Counted from the first letter of the stretch, positions 1 through 9,328 are shown. The stretch: 64,000 nucleotides of DNA from Arthrobacter sp. zg-Y1110 (GCF_025244865.1 NZ_CP104272.1:2604001-2668000); one strand, 5' to 3'. Made by a program: numbers and translations. The notes: generated from the sequence alone by a model not told the origin.

Positions 1-601
1 GCAGGAACATTCCGGACGCGTCGGCGGCCCAGGCGGTCAGCGCCTGCCAGGCGTCGGGGTCAGCGTGCATCATGGTGCGCGGGCCGAGGTGGTCGCGGGA
101 CGGCTTGCCCTCGACCATGTAGGCGGCCAGGGTGAACGGCGCGCCGGCGAATCCGATCAACGGCTTGGAACCAAGCTCGGCAACCGTCAGCCGGACGGCT
201 TCCCGGATCGGCTCCAGTGCCTCTTCGGTCAGCCGCGGGAGGGCGGCGACGTCGGCGGCGGTACGCACCGGACTGCCCAGCACGGGTCCGACGCCGGGAA
301 CGATGTCAACGTCCACGCCGGCCAGTTTCAGCGGAATAACGATGTCGGAAAAGAAGATGCCCGCATCCACGTCGTGGCGGCGCACCGGCTGCAGGGTAAT
401 CTCCGCCGCCAGCTCGGGCCGGAGGCAGGATTCCAGCATCCCGATGCCCTGCCTGGCTTTCAGATACTCGGGCAGGGACCTGCCGGCCTGACGCATAAAC
501 CACACCGGGCGGCGGGCGGGGGTTCCGCCGCGGTACGCGGTGATCAGGGGGGAATCGGCCGTGCGGCCGTCCAGCAGCGGGTGCGTGGCGCTAAGAGTCA
601 T
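1..601 (-). CDS. hemE: Uroporphyrinogen decarboxylase, 3' part outside window
   Basis: Cytosolic haem-synthesis enzyme that removes the four acetate carboxyls of uroporphyrinogen III to give coproporphyrinogen III. Only the first 200 residues are present; the gene runs off the left edge. The start ATG (599-601) gives [10 protein letters not shown]. The family signature [16 protein letters not shown] lies at residues 31-46, and FFSDIVIPL carries Asp86, the position of the essential Asp in this family. Translation stays open with family-like sequence ([13 protein letters not shown]) to the edge. It is divergent from hemA with 143 nt between, so the haem genes flank a shared promoter region. The identification is firm. 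Confidence 0.95.
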   Translation of the reverse strand, partial: MTLSATHPLLDGRTADSPLITAYRGGTPARRPVWFMRQAGRSLPEYLKARQGIGMLESCLRPELAAEITLQPVRRHDVDAGIFFSDIVIPLKLAGVDVDIVPGVGPVLGSPVRTAADVAALPRLTEEALEPIREAVRLTVAELGSKPLIGFAGAPFTLAAYMVEGKPSRDHLGPRTMMHADPDAWQALTAWAADASGMFL

Positions 602-729
602 ACCTTGATTCTCCCCAAAATCGGGGACAAGCCATAACCGGGCACCCACCGGCGGCCGCGGTGGCGCTTCTCACACCCTTAAAGGGCCAATTCCGGCAGG
701 CCGATTGAAGGTATCCTCCCGGGCGTGGC

Positions 730-735
730 TAGTAT
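730..735 (+). promoter_or_regulatory. Candidate -10 box of hemA (leaderless type)
   Basis: TAGTAT matches the actinobacterial TANNNT -10 pattern and sits 9 nt before the GTG start of hemA. No Shine-Dalgarno sequence lies between them, so the transcript would start at or next to the start codon. This is inferred from spacing only. Confidence 0.5.
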
Positions 736-744
736 TGACCTACT

Positions 745-2085
745 GTGGTTCTACTTTCCCTCATTGCTACGCACACCGACGTAGACCTGGAGACTGTCGC
801 CCGGCTGAGCGCCGGCGCATCCGAGGTCTCGTCTTCGCTGGTCGATTCCGGAACCGCCGTCTCCGGCTCCGTTGTCCTCGCTACCTGCAACCGGCTGGAG
901 GTGTATTGCGAAACCGGCTCGGAAGCGGATATTGAAGCCGCCCGTTCCGCTGTCGTTGCAGAAATCAGCCGGCACTCCGGCATGAGCGAAGACCTTGTAT
1001 CCCGCTCCTTTGCCACGAACACCGGCGAGTCCGTTCCCCAGCATCTGTTCGCCGTCGGCGCGGGGCTGGATTCCGCCGTCGTAGGCGAACGCGAAATCGC
1101 CGGCCAGGTGCGCCGTGCGCTGATTGAAGCCCAGGAGAGCGGAACCGCCAGCGGCGGCCTCACCCGCTTATTCCAGACCGCTTCCCGCACCGCCAAGGAC
1201 GTCGGCGCCCTTACAGCCCTCGGTAAACGGGGGCTTTCCATTGTTTCGGTTGCCCTGGGCCTGGCCACGGACCTGTCCGAGGACCGCGACTGGTCCCGGA
1301 AGTCGGTGGTCGTGTTCGGCACCGGTGCCTACGCCGGCGCCACCATGGCCCTGCTCAAGGAGCGGGGCTGCACCGACATCAGTGTCTATTCCTCCTCCAA
1401 CCGCGCCGAGTCCTTCGCGGCCTCCCGCGGCGGGAAGCCCCTGACCCGTTCGTCCCTGCCCGAGGCCCTGACCCGGGCCGACGTCGTCATCGGCTGCAGC
1501 GGCAGCGACAGCCAGGTCAGCGCCGAAGATGTCCGCCGCGTCCGTGCAGCAGCCGGCAAGCCGCTGATCATCATTGACCTTGCCCTGACGCACGACTTCG
1601 ATCCGGCCGTCCGCGAGATCGACGGCGTCGAGCTGATCACCCTGGAATCCGTCCGGCTGGCCGCACCGGCCGAGCAGGCCGAATCGCTGAAGCAGGCAAG
1701 CACCATCGTCGCCGATGCCGCGAAGAACTTTTCCAAGCAGCAGCTCAGCCGCGAAATGGACTCAGCCATCGTCGCCCTGCGCCGGCACACCTTGGACGTG
1801 CTGGAATCGGAGTTGGAGAAGGTCCGCGCCCAGCACGGGTGCACCGGCGCCGCGCAGGAAGTGGAGTTCGCCATGCGCCGCATGGTCAAGCAGCTGCTCC
1901 ACGTTCCCACCGTGCGCGCCCGGGAACTGGCCGCAAGCGGCCAGCAGGAGGACTACATCCGGGGCCTTGAAGCCCTGTACGGGATCACGGTGGAGCGCAG
2001 CGACGACGCTGCGCCCGCCAAGGGTGCCGGTTCCCCTGCGGACGCCGCCGGTTCGGACGACGACGCCGAGACGAAGTCCGCGTAG
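745..2085 (+). CDS. hemA: Glutamyl-tRNA reductase
   Basis: First enzyme of the C5 route to tetrapyrroles: NADPH-dependent reduction of glutamyl-tRNA(Glu) to glutamate-1-semialdehyde in the cytosol. The 446-residue protein has the catalytic motif ATCNRLEVY with the nucleophilic Cys at residue 48. An NADP-binding domain follows ([11 protein letters not shown], roughly residues 190-200), then a helical dimerisation domain to about residue 420 and an Asp/Ala-rich tail. The GTG start at 745 begins the conserved N-terminus ([17 protein letters not shown]). It lacks a ribosome binding site, consistent with a leaderless mRNA. It is divergent from hemE, and convergent with the following E1-like gene (6 nt gap). 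Confidence 0.96.
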   Translation: MVLLSLIATHTDVDLETVARLSAGASEVSSSLVDSGTAVSGSVVLATCNRLEVYCETGSEADIEAARSAVVAEISRHSGMSEDLVSRSFATNTGESVPQHLFAVGAGLDSAVVGEREIAGQVRRALIEAQESGTASGGLTRLFQTASRTAKDVGALTALGKRGLSIVSVALGLATDLSEDRDWSRKSVVVFGTGAYAGATMALLKERGCTDISVYSSSNRAESFAASRGGKPLTRSSLPEALTRADVVIGCSGSDSQVSAEDVRRVRAAAGKPLIIIDLALTHDFDPAVREIDGVELITLESVRLAAPAEQAESLKQASTIVADAAKNFSKQQLSREMDSAIVALRRHTLDVLESELEKVRAQHGCTGAAQEVEFAMRRMVKQLLHVPTVRARELAASGQQEDYIRGLEALYGITVERSDDAAPAKGAGSPADAAGSDDDAETKSA

Positions 2086-2091
2086 GGAACA

Positions 2092-3282
2092 TCAGTAGAC
2101 CGGCTTCTCCGGTTCCACCCGGCGTACCCATTCCAGGATCCCGCCGGTGACGTTGTAGACCTCCGGATAGCCGACGCGGCGCAGGTAGGCCGCGACCTCG
2201 GCGGACCGCACCCCGGATTTGCAGTGCACGTATACCGGCCGTCCCGGCTCCGGCCGGAACTCCCCCGCCAGCACGGCACCCCGCGGCGCCAGCCGGGCCC
2301 CGTCGATGCGGACAATGTCATGTTCGCCCGGCTCCCGGACGTCCAGCAGTTCGAAGTCCCCGAACCCGGCCGAGCGTTCGGCCAGCAGGTCCCGCAGCAC
2401 GGCCACGTCCACTTCCGCCCCGGCGGGTGCAGGCTCCGCCGGCGCGATGCCGCAGAACGCCTGGTAATCACTGAGCGCCGTCACGGGCAGGGCTTCCGGG
2501 TCCCGCCGGACCTTCAGCTCGCGCCAGCTCATCTCCAGGGCGTTGAAGACCAGGACCCGGCCCAGCAGGGTCCGGCCCGTTCCGGTGATCAACTTGATGG
2601 CCTCATTGACCATGACCGAGCCGATCTGCGCACAGAGCACTCCGAGCACACCCCCTTCCGCGCAGGAAGGAACGGAACCGGCCGGCGGCGCCTGCGGGAA
2701 CAGGTCGCGGTAGGTGGGACCGTGTTTGCCCCAGAACACGCTGACCTGCCCGTCGTAGCGGAGGATCGACCCCCAGACGTACGGCTTGCCCAGGATTTCC
2801 GCGGCGTCGTTGATCAGGTAGCGGGTGGCAAAATTATCCGTGCCGTCCACAATCAGGTCATAACCGGAAAAGATTTCCAGGACATTGGAGTTGTTTAGCC
2901 GTTCCCGGTGCAGGACCACCTCGACCAGCGGATTCAGCTCCGCCACGGAGCGGGCCGCGGACTCCGCCTTGGGGGTACCGACGTCGGATACGCCGTGGAT
3001 GACCTGGCGCTGCAGGTTGGAGACATCCACGACGTCGTCGTCGACAATGCCGAGCATGCCCACGCCCGCCGCAGCCAGATAGAGCAGCGCCGGAGAGCCC
3101 AGCCCGCCGGCCCCCACCACCAGCACCCTCGCGTTCTTCAGCCGGCGCTGTGCCGTGGACCCGAATCCGGGGATGATGAGGTGGCGGGAGTAGCGTTCGG
3201 TTTCGTCGCGGGTGAGGTCCTCGCCGGGGGCCACCAAAGCAGGTAGTTCCCCGACAGGGGCGGATGCACTTGCTAAGGTCAT
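2092..3282 (-). CDS. moeZ: MoeZ-type sulfur-carrier adenylyltransferase with rhodanese domain
   Basis: E1-like enzyme that adenylates the C-terminus of a small ubiquitin-like sulfur carrier (MoaD, ThiS or CysO type) and passes sulfur from its rhodanese domain, for molybdopterin, thiamine or cysteine synthesis. The ThiF/MoeB domain (about residues 25-270) shows the nucleotide loop VVGAGGLGSP, GTDNFATRY and the SCAEGGVLG segment with the likely catalytic Cys. The C-terminal rhodanese domain (about 295-390) has HCKSGVRS with its active Cys. I chose the ATG at 3282 (MTLASASAP); an in-frame TTG at 3291 is an alternative. The exact carrier partner cannot be told from this window. Confidence 0.9.
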   Translation of the reverse strand: MTLASASAPVGELPALVAPGEDLTRDETERYSRHLIIPGFGSTAQRRLKNARVLVVGAGGLGSPALLYLAAAGVGMLGIVDDDVVDVSNLQRQVIHGVSDVGTPKAESAARSVAELNPLVEVVLHRERLNNSNVLEIFSGYDLIVDGTDNFATRYLINDAAEILGKPYVWGSILRYDGQVSVFWGKHGPTYRDLFPQAPPAGSVPSCAEGGVLGVLCAQIGSVMVNEAIKLITGTGRTLLGRVLVFNALEMSWRELKVRRDPEALPVTALSDYQAFCGIAPAEPAPAGAEVDVAVLRDLLAERSAGFGDFELLDVREPGEHDIVRIDGARLAPRGAVLAGEFRPEPGRPVYVHCKSGVRSAEVAAYLRRVGYPEVYNVTGGILEWVRRVEPEKPVY

Positions 3283-3400
3283 GAAGTCCAATCTAAGCCA
3301 CAGGTATGGCGGTGGGACCTGTCGCTTCGAATACCCGCGGGTAAACTAAGGGTCATTGTCCGTGCAGCTAAGGGCTCCGGAACTGTTGAGAGGTCCACCA

Positions 3401-4015
3401 GTGAGTAACCAGGCAGCCGGCAAACCGGTTCGACTCCCCCGGGAGGAACGCCGCCGGCAGCTGCTAAGCGCAGCGCAGGAAGTGTTTGTCAGTAACGGCT
3501 TCCACGGTGCCGCCATGGACGAGATCGCCGAAGCGGCGCACGTCAGCAAACCCGTGCTCTACCAGCACTTCCCCGGCAAGCGCGAGCTGTACATGGCCCT
3601 GCTGGACAACCACCTGAATACGCTGACGGAGTTCCTGCGCAGCGCCCTGAACTCCACCACGGACAATAAGCTTCGGGTCCGGGAAACCATGCGGGCCTAT
3701 TTCCGCTTCGTGGCGCAGGACAGCCAGGGGCACCGGATGGTTTTCGAATCCGACCTCACCAATGACGCCGAGGTCAGCGCCCGCATTGAGGAATTCAATG
3801 CCCGCTTCGCCAACAGCATTGCCGGCGTTATTGCCGAAGACACCAAACTTTCCCACCTCGAGGCCACCCTGCTCGGCCGCGCCCTGGCCGGAATGGCGCA
3901 GGTCAGCGCCCGGTACTGGCTGGAAACCGACGGCGGCCTGGACATCGATGCGGCAAGCGAGCTGGTTTACCGTTTAGCTTGGCGCGGAATCAGCCGGTTC
4001 CCCAAGGAGATCTAG
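3401..4015 (+). CDS. TetR family transcriptional regulator
   Basis: One-component DNA-binding repressor type, 204 residues. The N-terminal helix-turn-helix is clear (GFHGAAMDEIAEAAHVSKPVLYQHFPGKRELY, read here in parts), followed by a helical ligand/dimer domain; ligand and targets are unknown. I chose GTG 3401 because AGAGG lies 7 nt upstream. The open frame also extends back to TTG 3356, which lies 8 nt after a TANNNT box (3342-3347), so a leaderless longer form is possible. It is followed after 46 nt by the DUF3107 gene. Confidence 0.85.
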   Translation: MSNQAAGKPVRLPREERRRQLLSAAQEVFVSNGFHGAAMDEIAEAAHVSKPVLYQHFPGKRELYMALLDNHLNTLTEFLRSALNSTTDNKLRVRETMRAYFRFVAQDSQGHRMVFESDLTNDAEVSARIEEFNARFANSIAGVIAEDTKLSHLEATLLGRALAGMAQVSARYWLETDGGLDIDAASELVYRLAWRGISRFPKEI

Positions 4016-4061
4016 AGTAGATTTCGATCAGTTCGTAAATCGTTAATCAGGAGGCACCACG

Positions 4062-4286
4062 GTGGAAGTAAAAATCGGCATTCAGAATGTAGCCCGCGAA
4101 ATTGTCTTCGAATCCAGCCAGAGCGCTGATGAGGTTGCCGACGCAGTGGAGCAGTCCCTCGCCAACGGCGCCCTGCTCCGGCTCAAGGACATCAAGGGCC
4201 GCCTGATCGTGGTTCCCGGTGCATCCATCGGCTACGTCGAGATCGGTGCCGAGGAAGTCCGCCGCGTCGGTTTCGGCGCCCTCTAA
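4062..4286 (+). CDS. DUF3107 family protein
   Basis: Small cytosolic protein of 74 residues, close to the usual length of the actinobacterial DUF3107 family; function unknown. The sequence begins MEVKIGIQNVAREIVFES and carries the family-like segments LVRL-type LLRLKDIKGR and GYVEIG. GTG 4062 is supported by an AGGAGG ribosome binding site about 8 nt upstream. It lies in an apparent run with the TetR gene before it and a small membrane-protein gene 12 nt after it. DUF3107 genes usually lie beside a ferritin-like protein and a DEAD-box helicase in Actinobacteria, as they do here. Confidence 0.9.
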   Translation: MEVKIGIQNVAREIVFESSQSADEVADAVEQSLANGALLRLKDIKGRLIVVPGASIGYVEIGAEEVRRVGFGAL

Positions 4287-4298
4287 CCCGCCGCTTCC

Positions 4299-4598
4299 AT
4301 GCTTAGCCTGATCCTGGTCACGCTGACCGCAGTTGCCGCGGGGTTCGCAGTCTGGGCTGCGGACCGCCACCGTGCCCTCTACGGCGCGCTGCTGCTCCCG
4401 GGCATCTCCGTGAGTGCTGCGCTCATCACGTGGCTGGTGCTGCGCGCGGCCGGAGTTACTGCCTTCGAAGCGGACTGGATCGGCTGGGCCATCCCGGTGG
4501 CAGTGTCCATCCTGGCGCCGCTCGTGGCGGCCGTTCCGATCGGACGCAGCCGCGCCAAGGCGGACACAGCGGAGACGGAGCGCATCCTGCGCCTGTAG
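4299..4598 (+). CDS. Small integral membrane protein, function unknown
   Basis: 99 residues with three hydrophobic segments at about 1-20, 28-50 and 60-82, then a charged tail (GRSRAKADTAETERILRL), so probably three membrane spans. No catalytic or transport motif is seen. It starts at ATG 4299, 12 nt after the DUF3107 gene, and is followed by a strong rho-independent terminator at 4642, so the three genes 3401-4598 may be co-transcribed. Confidence 0.75.
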   Translation: MLSLILVTLTAVAAGFAVWAADRHRALYGALLLPGISVSAALITWLVLRAAGVTAFEADWIGWAIPVAVSILAPLVAAVPIGRSRAKADTAETERILRL

Positions 4599-4641
4599 GT
4601 CCCGTTGGAAACCGTCGCCCGGCAGCGGGTGCTGGACATGG

Positions 4642-4673
4642 AAAAGGGGCGGTGCTTCGGCACCGCCCCTTTT
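4642..4673 (+). terminator. Rho-independent terminator (bidirectional)
   Basis: A perfect 14-bp stem (AAAAGGGGCGGTGC / GCACCGCCCCTTTT) closes a TTCG tetraloop. The T-run on either strand lets it end both the rightward small-membrane-protein operon and the leftward ferritin-like gene. Confidence 0.92.
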
Positions 4674-4711
4674 CTCTGCCCGCACTGCCCGGAGAAAGCC
4701 CCGGTGTACGG

Positions 4712-5425
4712 CTAAGCCGTCAGGCCGAGGAGACTCATGCGTTTTGAGTGGTTTCGGGTCAGCTGCGCCGTGAGCTTCTTGATTTCGGCGTCGACGGCGT
4801 CCTGGCCGCCGTCGTCGAACAGTCCGCCCAGGAAGGCCCGTTCAATCAGGACCCGCTGGGCCTGGGTCAGGGCTTCGCCGACCAGCCGCCGGCCCCAGAG
4901 TGCCAGCCTCGAGGCCAGCCGCGGGTCATCCGCGAGGGCCTCCCGCAACCTGCCGAGCAGGATTTCCCCGGGCTGCTCCGTGGCCTTGAGGCCCTGGAAC
5001 AGGCTGTTCGTTTCGGCGTCCAGGCGGGACGCCACCGCGGAGTAGAAGTCGTCGGAAATGGCGTCCGTGACGTAGAACTTCATCAGCGACTCGTACCAGT
5101 CCGCCGGCCGGGTGCGGTCGTGGAACGCGTCCACGGAGGGCTGGAAGGGCCGCATGGCTTCTTCGGGGTCCGCGCCCATGGCACTGAGCCGGGCACAGAT
5201 CAACTCGAAATGCGCGTATTCATGCACCGCCAGGCGTCCGAGCGTGGCACGGTCATGCAGGGTGGGGGAAAACCGGGCATCGGAAGACATCCGTTCAAAC
5301 GCCGACAGCTCGCCGTAGGCGATAGCCCCGAAAAGATCCGTGAGGAACCGCTGATAGGTCTCGCCGATGTGCTGCGGGGCCGCCCCGGGAGCGGCCGGAT
5401 GATCCGAATGGTGCCCGTTAGTCAT
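4712..5425 (-). CDS. Ferritin-like domain protein
   Basis: 237-residue, mainly helical cytosolic protein of the ferritin-like fold, related to MiaE-type tRNA hydroxylases. A four-helix bundle with possible diiron ligands is suggested by ELSAFERM (about residues 39-46) and VHEYAHFELICARL (about 67-80; E..H..E pattern). A second helix pair (YVTDAISDDFYSAVASRL) follows. The substrate is unknown; many actinobacterial relatives are annotated only as ferritin-like. The conserved neighbourhood with DUF3107 and a DEAD-box helicase supports orthology but not a function. Confidence 0.8.
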   Translation of the reverse strand: MTNGHHSDHPAAPGAAPQHIGETYQRFLTDLFGAIAYGELSAFERMSSDARFSPTLHDRATLGRLAVHEYAHFELICARLSAMGADPEEAMRPFQPSVDAFHDRTRPADWYESLMKFYVTDAISDDFYSAVASRLDAETNSLFQGLKATEQPGEILLGRLREALADDPRLASRLALWGRRLVGEALTQAQRVLIERAFLGGLFDDGGQDAVDAEIKKLTAQLTRNHSKRMSLLGLTA

Positions 5426-5803
5426 ACCCGCCAGCGTACCTGCAGGCGCGGCCCGGGACCGCGCCGGGACCGCGCCGGGCCACCGGATGCGCGGCGATCA
5501 GCGGCTGGCAGGTAGACTGGGAACGTAGAAACTGGATGCCCGGTCGTCTGTCGTATGAATTGTCACCTGAAGTGGCATGAGAAGTGTCATTTTGCTGCTG
5601 TATTGACCAGACCCGCAAACCCTACGCGATCTTGAATTTTCGGCCGCCGCCGTGGCCAATGGAGCACAGGCGGCCCGCAGTTGTTAGCCCGCGATCGGCT
5701 TCCGCTGGACGCACCGCGTGCGTGCCATCCGCTCCGTAATGGGCTGTAACAGCCACTCGTCGAGCCTGGCGCCCCCGCGCTGCCTAAACTGAACGGTATT
5801 TAA
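5426..5803. other. 378-nt gap between divergent ferritin-like and helicase genes
   Basis: No coding sequence that I can support. It holds an 11-bp tandem motif (CCGGGACCGCG, two full copies plus part, about 5453-5480). There are two TANNNT hexamers facing the helicase: TAGACT at 5513-5518, which would give a leader of about 280 nt, and TAAACT at 5785-5790, 13 nt before the TTG start. A long leader would fit cold-regulated helicase genes, but no riboswitch class is recognisable. Confidence 0.5.
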
Positions 5804-7501
5804 TTGAACACTGAACTTTCCCAGGTTGATGACGATCGTCACCTCACTGCCGATGACAGCACCGAAGAACTGACAGTTGCGGATACTCTGGCCGTCAAGG
5901 CCGAGGCCGCGGAAATCCCCGAACTGACGTTCGCCGATTTCGGTGTCCGGTCGGACATCGTCGAGTCCCTCGCCGACGCCGGCATCACACACCCCTTCCC
6001 CATCCAGTCGATGACCCTTCCCGTTGCCCTCAGCGGCCACGACATCATCGGCCAGGCCAAGACCGGCACCGGCAAGACGCTCGGCTTCGGCATCCCGGCA
6101 CTGCAGCGGGTGGTGGGCCCGGAAGACAAGGGCTACGCCGAACTCGCCGTCCCCGGCGCACCGCAGGCCCTGATCGTGGTGCCCACCCGTGAACTGGCCG
6201 TCCAGGTGGCGGGCGACCTCACCACCGCCGCCCGCCGGCGCGGTGCCCGCATCGTCACCATCTACGGCGGCCGTGCCTACGAACCGCAGACGGAGGCCCT
6301 GGCCGCCGGCGTCGAAATCGTGGTCGGCACTCCGGGCCGCCTGATCGACCTCTACAACAAGAAGCACCTCTCGCTGAAGAACGTGCGGCTGGTGGTCCTT
6401 GACGAAGCCGACGAGATGCTGGACCTCGGCTTCCTGCCCGACGTCGAAACGCTGATGGCTGCCACGCCCGCCGTGCGCCAGACCCTGCTGTTCTCGGCCA
6501 CCATGCCCGGCGCCGTCGTGTCCATGGCCCGCCGCTACATGACCAAGCCCACCCACATCCGGGCTGCGGATCCCGACGACGAAGGCCTGACCAAGAAGGA
6601 CATCCGCCAGGTGGTCTACCGGGCCCACAACCTCGATAAGAGCGAAGTGGTTTCCCGCATCCTGCAGGCACGCGGGCGCGGCCGCACCATCATCTTCACC
6701 AAGACCAAGCGCACGGCCGCCAAGCTGTCCGAAGAACTCGTGGACCGCGGCTTCGCCGTCGCCGCCATGCACGGCGACCTGGGCCAGGGCGCCCGCGAGC
6801 AGGCCATGCGTGCTTTCCGCAATGAAAAGGTGGACGTGCTGGTAGCGACCGACGTCGCCGCGCGCGGCATCGACGTCGACGACGTCACCCACGTGATCAA
6901 CTACCAGTGCCCCGAAGACGAAAAGACCTACCTGCACCGCGTTGGCCGTACCGGCCGCGCCGGCAACAAGGGCACTGCGGTGACGTTCGTGGACTGGGAC
7001 GATGTCCCCCGCTGGGGCCTGATCAACAAGGCCTTGGGCATGGACCAGGCGGAGCCGGTGGAAACCTATTCCTCCTCCCCGCACCTGTACACCGATCTGG
7101 ATATCCCCGAAGGCACCAAGGGACGCCTGCCGCGTAACAAGCGCACCCATGCGGGCATCGATGCCGAAAAGATCGAGGACCTCGGCGAGACCGGCAAATC
7201 CGGCGGCCGCAGCAACTCCTCGAGCCGCGAAGGCAGCCGTTCCGGTTCCGACCGGGATGCCGGATCCCGCAGCGGCAACTCCCGCGGCGGAGCACGGGAC
7301 GGATCGCGGCGCAGCAGCGCCCGCTCCGGCGAGGCCCGGACCGGCGAAGCACGGACCGCGGAATCCCGCCCGGCTGAAACCCGGACCGCTGAAGCCCGGA
7401 CCGCGGCACCCGCAGCGGACGGAGCAGCCCGCCCGCGCCGCAGCCGGACCCGCCGCCGCAACGGCGAGGTTGTTCCCAAGACCAGCCCGGCCGCCGAATA
7501 G
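5804..7501 (+). CDS. DEAD-box ATP-dependent RNA helicase
   Basis: Unwinds RNA duplexes using ATP, with likely roles in ribosome assembly, RNA turnover or cold adaptation. All helicase motifs are visible in the 565-residue protein: the Q motif near PFPIQS, Walker A AKTGTGKT (about 83-90), PTRELAVQ, DEAD (about 201-204), SAT, ATDVAARGID and HRVGRTGRAG. The last ~120 residues are a low-complexity Arg/Ser/Gly/Ala tail with repeated RTGEA/RTAEA units, typical of an RNA-binding extension. The TTG at 5804 is the only reasonable start. The SAT-containing core is RhlE/DeaD-like; I do not assign a finer subtype. Confidence 0.93.
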   Translation: MNTELSQVDDDRHLTADDSTEELTVADTLAVKAEAAEIPELTFADFGVRSDIVESLADAGITHPFPIQSMTLPVALSGHDIIGQAKTGTGKTLGFGIPALQRVVGPEDKGYAELAVPGAPQALIVVPTRELAVQVAGDLTTAARRRGARIVTIYGGRAYEPQTEALAAGVEIVVGTPGRLIDLYNKKHLSLKNVRLVVLDEADEMLDLGFLPDVETLMAATPAVRQTLLFSATMPGAVVSMARRYMTKPTHIRAADPDDEGLTKKDIRQVVYRAHNLDKSEVVSRILQARGRGRTIIFTKTKRTAAKLSEELVDRGFAVAAMHGDLGQGAREQAMRAFRNEKVDVLVATDVAARGIDVDDVTHVINYQCPEDEKTYLHRVGRTGRAGNKGTAVTFVDWDDVPRWGLINKALGMDQAEPVETYSSSPHLYTDLDIPEGTKGRLPRNKRTHAGIDAEKIEDLGETGKSGGRSNSSSREGSRSGSDRDAGSRSGNSRGGARDGSRRSSARSGEARTGEARTAESRPAETRTAEARTAAPAADGAARPRRSRTRRRNGEVVPKTSPAAE

Positions 7502-7518
7502 CGCCGACGTAGGCCTGC

Positions 7519-8415
7519 ATGAGCACCCCTTTGTGGACGCCCGACGGCGGGTCGCTGGTGGTACACGCGGATAACGCGGAGTTCCTCCCGACCCTGCCGG
7601 ACGGCTCCTTCACCATGATTTACGTGGACCCGCCCTTCAACACCGGGCGGTCCCAGCGCCGGCAGCAGACCACCATGGTCCGCAGCGCCGACGGCAGCGG
7701 CGACCGGATCGGCTTCAAGGGCCGCAGCTACAGCACGGTCAAGGGCCTGCTCTCCAGCTACGACGACGCCTTCGAGGATTACTGGGCGTTCCTGGAACCC
7801 CGGCTCGCGCAGGCCTGGCGCCTGCTGGCCGACGACGGCACCCTGTACGTGCACCTCGATTACCGCGAGGTGCACTACGCGAAGGTCATGCTGGACGCCT
7901 TGTTCGGCCGGGACTGCTTCCTGAACGAAATCATCTGGGCCTACGACTACGGCGGCCGGGCAAAGAACCGGTGGCCGGCCAAGCATGACAACATCCTGGT
8001 CTATGTGAAGAACCCGGATTCGTACCACTTCGACAACGCCGAGGTGGATCGGGAACCGTACATGGCCCCTGGCCTGGTGACACCCGAAAAGGTGGCACTG
8101 GGCAAGCTGCCCACCGACGTCTGGTGGCACACCATCGTTTCCCCCACCGGCCGCGAGAAGACCGGCTATCCCACCCAGAAACCCGAGGGCCTGCTTCGGC
8201 GTGCCGTCGCGGCCAGCAGCCGGGAGGGCGACTGGGTCCTGGACTTCTTCGCCGGGTCCGGAACGCTCGGTGCCGTTGCGGCCAAGCTGGGCCGGAAGTT
8301 CGTGTGCGTAGACGCCAATCCGCAGGCGATCGACGTCATGGCCCGGCGGCTGGGTTCGGCGGCCACCGCGGTCTCCGCCGAAACGGGTTCACCACTTCCC
8401 GCTGCCGGCGCCTAA
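7519..8415 (+). CDS. Solitary DNA adenine/cytosine-N4 methyltransferase
   Basis: SAM-dependent methyltransferase of the N6-adenine/N4-cytosine family, 298 residues. The catalytic motif IV YVDPPFNTG is at about 35-43 and the SAM-binding motif I DFFAGSGTLG at about 239-248. The order IV, target region, I places it in the beta class. A TQKPEGLL segment, usual before motif I in this class, is present. No restriction endonuclease or specificity gene lies nearby: the neighbours are an RNA helicase (17 nt upstream) and a PHP phosphatase. It may therefore serve housekeeping or epigenetic methylation, but this is inference; the target sequence is unknown. Confidence 0.88.
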   Translation: MSTPLWTPDGGSLVVHADNAEFLPTLPDGSFTMIYVDPPFNTGRSQRRQQTTMVRSADGSGDRIGFKGRSYSTVKGLLSSYDDAFEDYWAFLEPRLAQAWRLLADDGTLYVHLDYREVHYAKVMLDALFGRDCFLNEIIWAYDYGGRAKNRWPAKHDNILVYVKNPDSYHFDNAEVDREPYMAPGLVTPEKVALGKLPTDVWWHTIVSPTGREKTGYPTQKPEGLLRRAVAASSREGDWVLDFFAGSGTLGAVAAKLGRKFVCVDANPQAIDVMARRLGSAATAVSAETGSPLPAAGA

Positions 8416-8470
8416 GGTCCGCGCCGCGCCGCCGTCCGCTTTGCCGGCACGGCGGGACGCCTGCGGCTGA

Positions 8471-9328
8471 CTACCGCGGCAACGGGCCGACCACGGCGGC
8501 GCCGGTTCCGAGCTCGGCTATCCGTTCCAGTACTGCCGGCTCTGTGGTGAACTCGCCTAGAAGATTCGGTTTGCCGGTGCCGTGGTAGTCGCTGGAACCG
8601 GTGACCAGCAGGTCATTATCCTTCGCGAGCCTGCGCAGCCATTCCCTGCCCTGCTCGGGATTGTCCCGGTGGTTGACTTCCACGCCCAGCAGCCCGGCGT
8701 CGATCATTTCGGCGAAGGTCTCCTCCCCCACCACCCGGCCGCGGGAGGACGCCACCGGGTGCGCGAAGACGGGGACTCCGCCGGCCTGCCGGACCAGTTC
8801 CACTGCCCGCGCCGGATCCGGCGCGTAATGGGCCACGAAGTACGGCGACCGCGCGGTCAGGATGCCGCTGAAGGCCGCCGACCGGTTCGGGACCACGCCC
8901 GCGGCTACCAGTGCATCGGCAATGTGGGGCCGTCCGATGGTTGCTCCCGGGGACACCTGCTCCTGCACCGACTCCCAGTCAATGGGGAAATCCTCCGCCA
9001 GCCGCTGCACCATCAGTTCTGCCCGGGTAACCCGGGCTGCACGGGACCGGGCGATCTCCTCAAGCAGTCCCGGATTGGCCGGATCGTGCAGATAGGACAG
9101 CACATGGACGCTGATCCCCTCGCTGCTGCGGCAGGACACCTCCATCCCCGGCACAAAGGTGATGCCGCGCTCCTGCGCGGCAGCGGCGGCCTCGGCCCAG
9201 CCCGCCGTCGTATCGTGATCGGTCAGTGCAATGGCGTCCAGCCCGGCCTTCGCCGCGGAGGCGATAACATCTGCCGGCTGCTCGGTGCCGTCGGACACGC
9301 AGGAATGGGTGTGCAGGTCAATTCTCAC
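8471..9328 (-). CDS. PHP-domain metal-dependent phosphoesterase
   Basis: 285-residue cytosolic enzyme of the TrpH/YciV (RNase AM, nucleoside 3',5'-bisphosphate phosphatase) group. PHP metal-binding motifs are visible: DLHTHSCVSDGT at residues 4-15, LTDHDTT at about 35, a Glu in GMEVSC at about 63, VFAHPVAS in the middle, and SSDYHGTGKPN near the C-terminus. The length fits the family. Likely substrates are 3',5'-bisphosphate nucleotides or 5' ends of small RNAs by analogy; the sequence alone does not decide. It is convergent with the methyltransferase gene. Confidence 0.88.
   Translation of the reverse strand: MRIDLHTHSCVSDGTEQPADVIASAAKAGLDAIALTDHDTTAGWAEAAAAAQERGITFVPGMEVSCRSSEGISVHVLSYLHDPANPGLLEEIARSRAARVTRAELMVQRLAEDFPIDWESVQEQVSPGATIGRPHIADALVAAGVVPNRSAAFSGILTARSPYFVAHYAPDPARAVELVRQAGGVPVFAHPVASSRGRVVGEETFAEMIDAGLLGVEVNHRDNPEQGREWLRRLAKDNDLLVTGSSDYHGTGKPNLLGEFTTEPAVLERIAELGTGAAVVGPLPR

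Noticed and set aside
5418..5618. Small frame in the gap before the helicase gene
   Set aside because: No ribosome site, no recognisable sequence, and it overlaps the start region of the ferritin-like gene.
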